This document shows positions 1-12,819 of a stretch of DNA of 64,000 nucleotides, piece by piece (the stretch's first letter is position 1; each line of letters starts with the position of its first letter). Under the pieces are notes generated by a model, which saw only the letters and a program-made list of their open reading frames with translations, did not search any database and had not been told where the DNA came from. Location: positions 1,402,001 to 1,466,000 of the forward strand of contig OY741268.1 in the NCBI GenBank assembly GCA_963514095.1, in the 5' to 3' direction. The position numbers and the translations under genes were made by a program. The stretch is from Eutrigla gurnardus (taxonomy: Eukaryota > Chordata > Actinopteri > Perciformes > Triglidae).

Positions 1-850
1 AGAACCATATTGTATTTTAAAGATCAGTTTAGTTCATATTATATCGTGGTCATGTATCATGTTGACATTGAACAAACATTCAAAACATTTGAATGAGAAA
101 AACATTTATTTAAAGATAGTCCAACAGAACAGGATATGTATGTCTCAGGGGAGAACAGGTCAAAAGTTAGCATAGGTCCAGTGGAATCACGCATGATGTG
201 TCTGGATGACAGGCCAGACACATCATGCTGTCCTCAGTCGTGGATCTGTGTAATCTCCAGCAATGGTGACATGGCAGAACGGGGAGACAAAAAAGAGTTT
301 GAGTTCCATCAATCCAAGGTGCACTTACTTCGCCTTATTGTAAGCTATCTACAAACAATAAAATAATGCATGGTCCAATGAAAGGAATCAGAGTACATAC
401 TGTTCGTAGTAATTGTGACAGTGGAACAGAATCATGAGAAAGTGAGGGAACCCCACAAAGTTTTCACATTGATTTAAATAATGTTAAAAAACTTTTCAGT
501 GTTATGTAACAAGTACTCAAAATGTTACGTATTGTAACAATAATGGAAATCTCAGCAAAACCCTCTTTTTCAAGCCAATGGCACACTTCGGCTTTCGTCC
601 AAGCTGTGTAAGTCATTTCTACAAGAAAACAAACAAGCAAGCAAACGAACAAAACATAACAAGAAACAAATGCTTAGTCCACGTTTCACCGTAAAAGTCC
701 TCAGCTAGGGTCAAGCATGCTGAAATAAGATATTATATTTAGCTCACCTTGATTCTCTGAAGTTTCTTCTGTTCTCTCTCTCTTCTGTTCTTCTTTGTTC
801 TGTTCTGTTCACAGTAATCACTATTGGTATGTCACACCTGGTTTGTAGAG
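1..850. other. Intron 11 sequence with nothing recognised
   Basis: AT-rich, no recognisable coding or element ends. Short open frames here have no family features. Confidence 0.5.
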
Positions 851-921
851 GGTGAAGACCAGACTAAATGTTGCAATCCATGGGGCAACCAGCTCTTAAC
901 TCACACATGACAGCCACCATT

Positions 922-2492
922 GGGCCAGCTCGCAGGCCCAACACACCAAACCTGTCCCTTTCCCCTGGGAGATCAAGGTTCAATTCCCGGCATCAACAAA
1001 CCCTGATGTAGTAGCCCCAAAGTCAGCATTACAATATGATTTTTTCATCAGTTAAGGCTTGGCCTCTGACATCAAAGACCTTTCTTTATCACTGAACTTT
1101 TGTGCAGCTTCACAACTTGACTAAGCCAGTAAGCAGGGTACAGCAGCCATGGGATGAGGCCGATCATGGAAAAGTATGAGGAGGAGACAAATACATGAGT
1201 AAAATTGTCTGTAAAATAAGTGTTTAATTGTCTGTCACTAATCCACACACCATCTCTGTAGGCATTAACATGGTCACTCTTCATCAACCAGGCCTTGAAC
1301 TCACAACTTCAAACTGTATCTCTAGATCACGTGACTTGTAACAAACTTTCAAAAGCCTTTGTCCAGTGAGTAGTATAGCTCACTTAGATGCCCCAGAAAG
1401 AGGGGTTATATCCTTGCTGTAGGGACCCAGGGTTCAATTCCCCTGGCTGCTTCTTTGCTGTGTGTCAATTTCCTCCTGAAGAAGGGAGTAGTGTAACTAA
1501 ACTTTAAAAAATAAACACAATTATAGCTGCTACGCAGCAACGGGTCGGGTCCGGACTATTTTTGGCAATTTAAAAGTCTGAGCAACAAACAGGAGAATAG
1601 GAAGGCAAGACAGTTGACATTGTAATGTTGCACATTTTGCACCAGTTGAGGCTGAAATCCACAATTTCTGGAACCAAAGACCATTGTCTATCACACTAAG
1701 CTAATTGGCAAATGGCAACTCAACTGTGGCTTCACAAATTGAGTAAGCCATTCACTGTCGCGCAGGCAGATTTGAAAAAACTGTAAAAAAATAAAAATAA
1801 ATAAATAAAAATCAGTTTTTGGGATAAAAATTCTGATATGTTTTTGTCCAACATCATCTACCATGACTCTAAAATTTTGTACATTTGTTACACAATGACT
1901 ACCAGGTATTTTGATGTATTACCATTATCACCCTTGCTGGGGCTTGAACCCACATCGTCTGGCACCAAGAACCAGCTCCTAGCCAACTGAGCTAATTGTC
2001 TGGAAGTGCAATCAGCAAGGTATTATATCTGTCAAAAGCAGAAGTCACACTTTGTACAGACAGAGCTAAACAGACACATGATCAGCTCCTTCTGTCTGAC
2101 CACTGACATGAAGGAACTGTCAACCTGGCTGTGTGAGTGAGTGTGGCGAGTCAGAGGAGGCCCTGATCTACACATTCTGCTGGATAGCTCAGTGGGTAAT
2201 GGTACAGACTTTAGATTTGGAGGGTGGGGGTTAAAATCCCAGTCACAGCTAATCTTTGCCTGGGTCAACAAGATTGGCTGATGAAGGTCTTGCTTTCTTA
2301 TAATTAATGGTTGTGAAAATAAATTGGTAACAGAACATTTCAGTTTCAGGACTGCCATTATTTGTAGGATCCAGAATGTGTAAGGTGATAGACTAGTATG
2401 GTGGACCTGATGACTCCACCCACCTAGCAGGTTAGCTCAGTCACTACTGCCAGTGACTTTAGACTGGGTGGCAGGTGTTCAAATCCCAAGAT
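922..2492. repeat. Array of seven degenerate tRNA-like modules
   Basis: Seven ~55-75 nt modules with pol III A/B-box resemblance, in mixed orientation: 922-990 (+), 1285-1335 (-), 1374-1450 (+), 1646-1706 (-), 1936-2000 (-), 2181-2245 (+), 2429-2492 (+). Clearest: 1936-2000 minus, TAGCTCAGTTGGCTAG then GTGGGTTCAAGCCCC; 2181-2245 plus, TAGCTCAGTGGG then GGGTTAAAATCC. Cloverleaves are imperfect, so these are not functional tRNA genes. They may be decayed tRNA genes or modules of an unfamiliar SINE. Not all seven are equally convincing; 922-990 and 1285-1335 are the weakest. Confidence 0.55.
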
Positions 2493-2679
2493 GGGCAATT
2501 ATGTTGCAGTTTGATCAACAGGATCTGGAGAAGAACAAATAAACAAAAAAATGGATATGAAAAGTATTTGTATCAGTAGTCACAAGGAATTGTATTTTGC
2601 ACCATTATTGGTAAGTGTTATCAGGAAGTATGTCCCTAGTGACACAGGATCTTATACCCATGCTTTCAACAATCCCTGA

Positions 2680-3212
2680 AAAACACTTTCTTCCAGAAAC
2701 GGTTCTCTGGATCAAAATAGTTCTTACTGGAACCCTTAGCGTTACCAAGAACCCTTTTAAAACCTTTCATTCAGGAGAGGGGTTTTAAAGGGTTCTCTCG
2801 ATCAAAATGGTTCTTACTGGAACCATTAGTGTTACCAAGAACCCTTGAAAAACCCTTTCTTCGGGAAAGTTTTTTAATCTTCTGGAGGTGTATATTTTTC
2901 TTATATTTATTTATTTATCCTTGCCTATATTAATATCAATTTAAATCACTTGCTTTGAGCAGCCTACTCTGTTGTATGAAGTATCCAATCATGTTGATAA
3001 GTTTTGTGCAATGGTATGGTAATGTTTGTATTGTTTGTTATGTGGATGTTTGTGTTTTTATTGCGTGGCAAAGCAGTTTCCCCTTGGGGATCAATAAAGT
3101 TTTCTAATCTAATCTAATCTAAAGGGTTTTTCAGAAGCAAATGGTTCCAGGTAGAACCTCAGCCCTTGTGAAAGAACCCTATTGGAACCCTTATTTCTAA
3201 GAGTGTACTACC
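2680..3212 (-). repeat. Non-autonomous DNA repeat with internal ~100-bp tandem copies
   Basis: Two imperfect tandem copies (about 2685-2775 and 2790-2870) share 'gttctctggatcaaaat' and 'agaaccctt' motifs; the right end reads 'ggaacccttatttctaagag'. This terminus is common in fish genomes. The middle is interrupted by a LINE tail ending near 3122. Confidence 0.55.
3060..3122 (+). repeat. LINE 3' tail with (CTAAT)n
   Basis: The stretch 'ccccttggggatcaataaag' followed by CTAATCTAATCTAATC has the form of a fish LINE 3' end with a short tandem tail. Only the tail region is recognisable. Confidence 0.55.
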
Positions 3213-3490
3213 GTTAATACTACTACTACTGTTAATATTACAACTACTACTGTTGATATTACTACTGCCATTAATATTACTACTACTGCTAATAGTACTT
3301 CTTCTGTTAATACTACTGGCCCTGTGATGGACTGGCGTCCTGTCCAGGGTGTACCCTGCCTTCGCCCAATGACAGCTGGGATCGGCTCCAGCCCCCCCGT
3401 GACCCTGAATACAGGATAAGCGGTAGAAAATGGATGGATGGATGTTAATACTACTACTACTGTTAATAATAGTACTACTGATATTACTAC
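3200..3490. repeat. (TAC)-rich low-complexity tract around a fish SINE-like fragment
   Basis: Imperfect 'ctactactgttaatatta' repeats occupy 3205-3315 and 3444-3490. Between them, 3316-3445 is a common fish interspersed repeat ('actggcgtcctgtccagggt' through '(ggat)n' tail). Further copies lie at 52800-53071 and 59095-59370. Confidence 0.65.
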
Positions 3491-3808
3491 ATACACCAAT
3501 TGCAGATGGAACCCTAGAGCCTGGTCTGCCTAAACTTTGTTCTTTAAGCTACGATCCACAGCTTTATTTTGCTGTGTGATGAGATTGTTACTGAGCAATC
3601 CTGTGGTGTACAGGCTGGTGGAACCACAGGTAGCTGGGAGCAAACATGGCTGTGTTGCACTCTGCCACTGTCGAGTCCAAACACAGAACATCTATGTTGC
3701 AACACAGCATATATTTCTTCAGTACACGTCTTTGAAGCCGTTTGAAGGTGTGCTTTTTGATAAAGGCGGCCCTGTTACAGTGTTTGGATCAGAGCTGTCA
3801 ATGTTCCT

Positions 3809-3842
3809 CTATAACACTATTATATATATAATAGTGTTATAG
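3809..3842. repeat. 34-bp perfect palindrome
   Basis: Arms CTATAACACTAT / ATAGTGTTATAG around a central (TA)5, with no mismatch. Could extrude as a cruciform; no element boundary was identified around it. Confidence 0.9.
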
Positions 3843-3867
3843 ATAAAGGTCCTATATATAAATATAT

Positions 3868-4010
3868 TGAATTACCAACAGGTGACAGCTTTCTAGATAA
3901 GTAATAATGAAGAAAGTAAAACAACCACAGTGCAGTTCTCCTGGGGACGCCGTGTCCCCGTTGCCATGGCTACGCCCTCCTCGTCTCACCATCAGCTCTA
4001 CTTTCACTTT
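3868..4010 (-). repeat. Repeat shared, inverted, with 61285-61400
   Basis: Contains 'aggtgacagctttctagata' and 'ccgttgccatggctacgccc', which recur in reverse complement at 61315-61390. Likely a non-autonomous DNA element; ends not resolved. Confidence 0.6.
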
Positions 4011-5221
4011 CTCATGTACATCCTGCTGTTGGTCTCGTTCCAGAACAATCAGCGAATGGAGACGCCAGTCGATCTAGCTAGCAGTAAGCGGCATGAATAC
4101 ATCTTTGTCATGACGTCAACGCTTCTAGAGCTCCGTCCGAGGTTGCAGTCGAATAGTCAAAAAATAAGGTCCTAACTCCTATTCCTAACTCCTTTTGCTT
4201 GATCTCTGTGGAAAACGTCACGGGGTCGAGGAAAGTTGAAAAGAGAACTCAAAAGGATTTAGGAAAGGTCGACCGCGTTGCTCAGAGAATCCGACTGGAC
4301 TTTCACTAAGCTACGTCATTAAAATGCTGCTGATGATTGACAGCTGATGATCGGCACCGGTGATTGACGTGCGTCTACCTTGGAGAAACTACAATAATGG
4401 ACTACAAAAAGCGCATCGTCCACTTCTCCCCACGTTGTTGGTTTTATAAACAGCTGGTTCACTGACCGGCTTCAGGTCCAGCAGCTCCTCCTTCCTGTTT
4501 GACCGTTTGCTGTATTTACATTTCATTTGTGGTTTTAGTTTCGTTTTTGTTAAGTTTGTAACATGATTGAAATAAATAAAAATACTATTAAATTATTATC
4601 ACTGTCCAAACACATTTATCAACACAATTCCAATTACTATATGTCTGCATGAAAGTCATTGTTAAATATGCAAATGCACATATCGTTTGTTTTCATGAAT
4701 AGCCGAGGTGTGGGCACTTTAAATGTTGCTCTCACAAAGAATTGTGGGTCGGTGTAATCTCCTTTCCTTTCATATAGGAAGGTCCGTTGCATCCTATGCT
4801 AAAGGAGCTCTGAAAGGAACGCATTGGAGCTCCTTTCCTTTGCATTTAGAGAATCCGAACGGCTCTTATCATGGCGGCCACTTGTTTACTTCCGGGTCAC
4901 TTCTTCAGTTAGGAACCTTCCTAAGCAAAGTAGACTATTCCACCACAGCCCATATCTTTGTTTCATTTCATAGAGTGCTGCCTCGCGGTTATCTCCGCGT
5001 GTGTCCGTAGCTGTTTCTGATAGTGAGATTGAGATTCAGAAAACGTTATTGTTCATCAGACTTCATGTGTCAAAAGCATCTGTTTATGCGGGTAGGCCAA
5101 GACGAGGAGGGCGAGATTAGCTAATGTTAGAAAACAAGTTTCTAAAAAAAAAAAAGAAAAAGAAAAAAAAAACGCATACTGACTTCAGCATTCAAATTGT
5201 ACAGATTTTTTTTACTATTCG

Positions 5222-5262
5222 AATTATTTTTGATTCCCGAAGTGCATTTCAACAGCCCTAAT
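5222..5262 (-). repeat. hAT-type terminal fragment
   Basis: Ends 'gtgcatttcaacagcccta'; read on the minus strand it starts TAGGGCTGTTGAAATGC, a hAT-like terminus. The other end was not located. Confidence 0.4.
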
Positions 5263-5341
5263 TTGGATAGTTGCTGTCATCTGTCCTGTTATGTTATATT
5301 AGAAACATTGTTTGTAAATCTGTCTGCACCATTAAACTTAC

Positions 5342-5478
5342 CGGAGAAGTTGGCCATATGTGTACATTCATCCATCACTCGCTTCATGAAGCTTATAGAC
5401 TCTCTATGTAATGATGGCCGACAGCATTTGGCTAAATCCCTCTTCTTCCCATGCAGTGTGTTGTTTGCATCAAGGCTT
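5342..5478 (-). CDS. abhd18: ABHD18 exon 11
   Basis: 137 nt from a TTCTTAG acceptor to a GTAAGT donor. Completes Arg345 and encodes SLDANNTLHGKK... and RESISFMKRVMDECTHMANF S plus one base. The next family segment (VPVDPSLIIVVQAKEDAY in mammals) was looked for in 1-5341 and not found, so it should lie left of the window. Confidence 0.92.
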
Positions 5479-6185
5479 CTAAGAAAAACAACAACAACAA
5501 AAAAGATTTGAATGTGATAACAATATATAAGTAAATATGATCTCTGCATTCAAACACATTTTGTGAAATGTGTGAGAATTAGTCAAAAAATCCCTTTGTC
5601 AGATTTATTTGTAATTCTAATTTGATAATGCCCTGTAACAACATCCCCATCTTCAAAGTTGCATAAACTGTACATGTTCAATTCAGTTTAATTGTATTAC
5701 TAGTATTAACAGTAATAGTAGTATTAACAATAGCAGTAGTAGTATTAAGTTGAAATATTTCAACTTAAGTGACAAATTCACATGACACCGAGTCACTCGA
5801 GATATCAGGGTTGATTTTCTTCTGCTGTGGTCACTGTTGTCCTGACGTTGCTGAATCACAAATGGAGCAAACAAATATTGTATCGGTCTGTGATCACCCA
5901 GAGCTCTACAATAGTACCTCATATTAGTACCGAAACTAGTCCAGACTAGGTGTAGCAATGTATCGAGCAGCTACGATGTTACGATAGACTAGCAGCTAGG
6001 CTAGTTGGGGAACTAGCAGGAGCAGATTCGGTTAATAATAGATAATTATTAATATCAGTAGAATTATTGATATTAATAGGATTATCGATATAATTAATAA
6101 AAAACAGCACATCACCTCTGAAATGGGAGCAGATAACCAAACCTGTACTCAGTCTCAATATAAAGGGGTTTGTACACAAATAATT

Positions 6186-6236
<51 letters not shown>

Positions 6237-9200
6237 GGTGTGTGTGTGGGTGTGTGTGTGGGTGTTACAAGATGGCCGCTGTGGGTGTCGACCAGTCAGC
6301 CATGTGGTGTGGGGGTGTTATTGTGGGAGGCCGTGTGGTCCTGCCTGGAGAACAGGTTTCTATATATGTGTATAATAAGTGTAATATGTGTAGAGCCATT
6401 AGGAAAGTTGGATTAGTAAGCGTGCAAACTGTTCTAGATCACTAACAACTGAACTAAGGTTACACACTTAACTAAACTATACATCAAATAGAAAATCACT
6501 TGGAAACATTAATGTCATCACTTTCAGTTTCTGTCCTAAGCTATGCCCAGATTGTTACCAGTCCTTGAAGAAGGGTTGCTTGTTCCTCTGAGGAAAGTTG
6601 CTGTCCTTGGAGTTGTGGATGGGGGAATTTCTAGTGAGATGCGTCTCAACTAGGAATTATTGTCTTTGTGGCAGAAGCAGGCTCCAACAGCCAGCTTGTT
6701 GGCTGTTTTGAGGGTGCTGCTTGGGGACTTGAGACCTGTAGTCCAAATCCCAGGAGAAAGAGGAGACCTCTGTTCAGGTTGAGGTCGCAGGAGGAAGAGC
6801 GGACCTCTGTTCAGGTTGAGGTCGCAGGAGGAAGAGGAGACCTCTGTTCAGGTCGACATCTCAGTAGAAAGACAGAGATCCCAACTTGGTCTGCTTGGTA
6901 GAAAGCCAGCTTCCACTGCAGTTAACCAATCAGAATGGAATCTGGAGTCCACAGGTACGTGTGACACAGGCCTGCAGGCAGATGAGGGAGGGGGGAAGAC
7001 CCCTGTGGAGGTGTGTGGCTGTGTTTCCACACAGAGGACGCTCCAATCTGAATGTTCAGAAACAATTCAATCTGCATCCATGAATTGTTTCATAGACACA
7101 AACCCTGAGGTCCCAACAGTTTCTTGTCTCTTTTGTTGTGATGACACTATCAATAAAATTGAACTATGTATGTATGTATGACGTCGCAACCTCCGTCTTC
7201 CCAGCCAGACTTTTGGTATCATCAGTTGTCCACTGATTTGAATTCCTCCCAGCAGATCCAGACAGATTCGGATTCTGGTGATATGCAGCAACCAGATGGA
7301 CCATGACATGGTCAGAGTGTCCCAGTGCAGTTTGGGGACAGCATTATAGGACCTGCTGATTGTACTGTAACAGTGAATGAAGGTGTTCCCCTCTCTGGTC
7401 TGACATATAATGAACTGTCTGTGGTTTTGGATTTGTGCTCTCCCAAGCCTCCTGCATGTTGGCCTGCGGTGGAATGAACTCACAGGAAAACAAGAAGGAT
7501 GCAGTTGATGAAAAAAAGTTTTCATATCAAGAAAGCAGTGCTGCAGAATCACCATAACATTGGTACACCAACCACCATTGGTTGATAACAGATTTATCCA
7601 CCTTCGGGTTGTCAGCGAGCTCTGTGTTCCAATACGCTGTGAACAGCTGGAATCCTGCCACCTGGAGGGCAGAGTTCAGTATCATTCCGCACAACCGAGT
7701 CTCTGTGAAGCCCAAAACAGAGCATGAAGAATAGTCCCTGTTTCTGTCCAGGAGCAGCAAGTTGTCCAGTTAGATGCACAGTAAATGCACACTGGTAAGA
7801 AAAAGCACACCGGCCTGTTTCCTCCAGGAAGTGGCAATGTTGCAGTCCAATAACCAGCAGTCCCCCGGCCAACATGCCATGCAACATGGAAGACATCTAG
7901 TTCTACTGATTCATCTGTTCCGTGGTTCGATATCCAGTCTGATCCGGATCACAGCTGATAGGTACATTATTTGTTTATACGGCGTATTATTATATAATGT
8001 TACGTAATGCTTTAAGGACATGGACATCATACGCTTTTTGTTGATTTATTGCTTTACATAACATTTCATTTTCAGTTGATCAAAGTGATGTGTGACTTCG
8101 TCTTGTGATACATTCGTTATGCACGAAGCTGAGGTAGTGCTGCTTTATCCATCCATCCATCCATCCATTGTCTTCTGCTTATCCGGGGCCATAGGTGAGG
8201 GTAGGAACGTGCTGCTTTATTTTCACATTAAAATGTTATTTTTCACCATCTTTTTTTTTTTTTTTTTACAAAAGAGAGCAGGTACAAGAATTCCAAATCA
8301 GAGACGCTAGCAATGTGCAGCATTTGCAACTGTCACTTGCCACGGACTGGCGGGTCAACACTGTGGTGCTACTTACGAGAAGTTTGAGAAGTGTGTGCAT
8401 GACAACGCGTGGAACATCACTGTGGCAAACAACCCAGAAAGAGTGACCTGGTACTTGGTGGCTTGCTTCCCGCACACGCTTTCGCTCGTTATTAACACGG
8501 ATTTTCAATTTGCAAAACTGACACTGAGTTATTCTTTTATTTTCCTGTTGCAGTTTTAGTTGAAAATGATAAAAGCAAAAGTGTCGTTGGAAGTATTTAG
8601 CATACGAGGCAAGAACCAGAGAAAGGCTAAAGACGTCAACAAGCCGATATGCTAACAAAGCTAAAGTAGTGGTGACGAAGTCGAGTAGGACAGCAAAGTC
8701 CTTAAGACAGACACCCCTGTCTTTATGGTAAATTGCTAGAGTCAGTAAAGCTCTGGTTTCAACAACATTTAAGTATTAAACCGTTACGACTGTTAAGTTA
8801 TCATTAAGCTAGCAGCTATGGCTAATGATAAAACAATAACATTAATTGCGGCGCTAGACAGCTAACATGATCAGTCCTGCCTGTGTTAATTTAACAGGAG
8901 AACACAATAACATGTGTCTGAAAAGTCAACCAGACCAGACAGAACCAGTAGCAGCCTGCTCTACCAACACCATTAGACCAGCTATGATAATATGGTGCCA
9001 AGTCACCAGAAACAGGAAATAAACAGGACTGTAGCTGAATCCATTAGCATCGACCAGATCCATGTTTACACTGTGGAGAAACCTGGTTTCCAACTGAATC
9101 TGAGGTTCAACCTTCCTTTACAGGATCATTTTATGTTCACAGAAATCCCTGAGCTGTACAACACAATAAAACAAACGATCAGAGAATCTGAAAATAGTCC

Positions 9201-10500
9201 TCATATATACACTATACTCCCGACAGTTATATTACTGTGTTTGTTTTTTTGCACAATGTCAGATAACTTTTCAAAAGTGTTGTTATTGATGTTGTTCTCA
9301 TCTTTATTTGAAAAATTCTGCTTCTTCATTTTTTGTCATTTCCCCCGTGGTATCGAAAATGATTTGGTGTATTTTCCTGAGTATTGGTATCAAGTTTGAA
9401 AATCTAGTATGGTGACAAGCCTAGTCCAGTGTGATGTGTAATGATGGAGACATTACTAAGTGAGGTAGAGGAGAGAGAAACCCCCCAAATATGTTTTGGT
9501 GCGGTTATGTAGAACACTGAGAATAGTGCTGTTTTATTTACAATTGTTGTATAAAGCTGCCATGAAATCAGACATTTTAATCCACAACAATCCCCAAAAA
9601 GGAACCTAGAGGGACTGGTTTTTCTCTCCTGCGTCGTTTCACTGCTTAAACAAACCTTTGAGAACACCTTTGACCAGAATGTTCAAAACCTTGTCCTTAA
9701 AAAAGAACACATTGAGCAACTTCTATTGACAATGACTTAAATAGATTACCTTGGTAGATTGTCCAAGATCCTTCCACTGCTGTTCACTGATGACAATAAT
9801 GGGTCTACTCCAGCCCTGCCCCCTTCAGGGCCTCCACCAATCAACCGGCTCTGTCCAGCCTCAGCTTCCCCTCCAGCTTTGAAGTTCGGACCCACTGATT
9901 CTCCGTCATCTCCAGACAGGCCAAACAGATGCTCTAAAGAGTCCACATTCTTCCAAAACTCTGGACCCGTCCTAAAGGAATCAGCCTGATAAATGTGGAC
10001 ACACAGACAGAGACAACATTTGCTCTGCTTCCTCAAAGAGCCACAATCTAAAATAGAACCATATTCTTATTAGAAACTAAGAGAAATGTCCATAACATGT
10101 CCAATAGTGCTGAAAGATTTCTAATGTGAAATGAAATGAGGAAACAAAGAAAAGCATGCCTTTACATGATATTTGCATTGGTACACCTCCCTCCCCCTTT
10201 CCCCCTCCCCTGGTGCAGGTTGTTGTTGTTTTGAGTTCTCATGTTGTTAAGTGTGCTCATATGTTGCATTGTCACTGAGGTTTTTTTTCCCGGTTCCATA
10301 CTGTGCTCCCTCACAGGAACACAGTCTGAGAGCAGCCTTTTTTTTCCTCCTCCCCTTTCCTCTTGTCCTCCCCCCTTTCTACCTACTTTTACCGACTGGT
10401 TATCCCATTATGTCCGTCTACTATGTACTGTGTGTGGATATGTACGGGCGGGGTGATTTTTGCAATTTCGCTGTATTCGTATAGTGACAAAATAAAGTCT

Positions 10501-10541
<41 letters not shown>

Positions 10542-10734
10542 ATTTAAGTTTCCCAGTCACACATTCTCCGGTGTACAGCCTTCCTAAATGTATTGTAACT
10601 CATTACCATTTTTAAAGAAAAGGATTATATACCCCACAATACTCCAACAGCTTGATGATCTCCTCTTCATAAACTGAGTTTATGGCATACTGCTTCTCCA
10701 GCTCTGTCCAGTTCACTGCTTTACTCAGCACCCC

Positions 10735-10796
<62 letters not shown>

Positions 10797-12750
10797 TGAA
10801 AACAAGCTGAATTGTATATTTCCACAGAAAAAAATAAAGGCTACCTTAATACAAAGCCCACATGCCTGTATAGCGAAATAATCACTGGCATGGAGGACTG
10901 GGACAAAGATCCGGCCCTAGCAATTCAGTCCCTCACAGGCCCGATTTCACAAGGGGCTGTTATTTGCTTCATAATTGCAATTATCAAACCATTCTATTTA
11001 GTGGGCCGGTGTGATACGCCAGTGTTGCCGCATTGGGTGAATTTCTTTACAATGTTTTTTTTTTTAGCAGCCCAAATCGGCCCTTCTGCCAGACTGCCAG
11101 TCCGCCTGGTCACTGGTCCCTTTAAGCAGCCGATCATTTTTTACAGGAGGTGGGATTTACTAATTAACCACTTCCTTTGAGTTTCTATGGTGGTAGATGT
11201 GGTAAGAACAATGAAGGGTTGATATAAATATATATATTAATTAGGATGAATTATATATTTTTGTGTCTTTTTCCCTCCAGCAACATGATTCTTTGATCAT
11301 GTTCTCCAATCTTGGTTTTCATCTGGAGCAAACCTTCAGTCTGTGTTTTTCAAAACATTTTAGTTGGCTTGGGATAACTCCAAGCAGAAGGGTTTATATT
11401 TTGTACAAGATTTTTCCTCATAATCATTCCACAATCAGAAGTCATAATAAAATGATAGCAATGTAATGTATCACAGTCAGAGATTAACCTATCACCAGTA
11501 GTTCCCAACAACTGCCTCCCTGGTTGCACATCTAGTCAGTCCTTCATTCAGAGACAAAGGTGGAGGTTGTTCAGCAACATCTTCACAGAGAGGGACATTG
11601 TGCCTGGTAGCCATATTCTGCAGGACAATACAGGCAAGTATTATGTTGAATGCTGCCTGTGGTCCCACTCTCAAGGAGTTCAGACCTGTAAGGCGCCTCT
11701 TGAGAACTCCATTTAAACGCTCATTGCACATGGTGCTTTGCAGTGAGCAGGAATAACCCCAATAGCATTGGGCATTTCCCCAAAGGAACAAACATGCACT
11801 TGGTCTGGTCATCCTTTGAAAATGAAACAAATTCATTTATCACCAACAATTTGATAGAAGGTCCCAGTTGCATAGAAGTTCAGAGCAACAAGGACCTGTT
11901 CATCACAGACAAAGAGTGGCTCCTTTGCGTCCTGTGTTGTACTTTTGCCTTGACAGGGTCTCTAATGTACTTATTTGCATTCCCAAAATGAAACCTTTGA
12001 TAGTTCCCTCTCTGACCAAAACGGAGAGTAGCTGCCGTTTTAGTGCCTCTCTGGAAGCCTCTTGAGATAGGCTGCTCAGATGGCCATGTGATTAGTCTTT
12101 TCAAACACACATCCATCAAGAAGCTGATTTGCCAACCTTTATAAACTCTATACACAGAAGAGTTGGAACCATGGACATAAAAGGACCTAATGTCACAGTG
12201 GCAGAAACCAACACCGCTGGAGGGTGTTAGGTACCATTGTGCCTCAATAGTAGAACCTTTTAACGCTTCAATGGGTGGAGAACTGACTAACAAAAAGATC
12301 CCCCAGAACGTGAATGCTGTGGGGTCTGGCAAGAAGAGGACCATGGAGCAAGTGACATTTAGATGGAAGAATCTAAAGGTCAGGGCAACTCCACCCAAAG
12401 TCCACCCATGTGCTATCTGTGTCACATGACCTGTCACATGATCTAACTTGTAAATGGGACAGCCTTGTCTCAGCTGCTGTGACGCATTCGGTCTTGAAAT
12501 GGAGCCAGAAGGATGCAGGCGCTGGATTGGGACGTGGCTAAAATGACAATTGTCAGTTAGTTTCTTTCAATATTATTATCTTTTCGTAAAAAGCCAAATG
12601 TATTTTGTCTGACACATCAACACATTGCTTGATTTGTTGATTTCATAGTTTTTTCCTAGGAAGGTAGTTTTAGTAAAGCACGAATCAAAATCAAAGTACT
12701 ATCTAAATCTATAAGCTTCTGGTCCAGTTCAACCTGTCCTCACACTTTGG

Positions 12751-12819
<69 letters not shown>

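Noticed and set aside
1072..1287. 71-codon minus frame with a hydrophobic stretch (SMIGLIPWLLYPAYWL)
   Set aside because: Overlaps the tRNA-like array, lacks splice context and family resemblance; likely chance.
1936..2000. Functional tRNA gene on the minus strand
   Set aside because: A and B boxes are good, but the D, anticodon and T stems cannot all pair and position 33 is not T.
1..5341. Last ABHD18 exon(s)
   Set aside because: Looked on the minus strand for the family segments after ANFS (VDPSLIIVVQAKEDAY, GGHISAYL) and found nothing; they should lie left of base 1.
6123..6445. Open frames rich in Cys-Val across the GT tract
   Set aside because: Pure translation of a (GT)n microsatellite; the same applies to frames at 34257-34558 and 59998-60270.
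9404..9667. 87-codon minus frame and the 135-codon plus frame at 8992-9399
   Set aside because: No recognisable domain; the region looks like decayed hAT element flank.
11540..12437. Domesticated HARBI1 gene
   Set aside because: N- and C-terminal parts are fused by a deletion, are in different frames, and lack the DDE core; it is a transposon relic.
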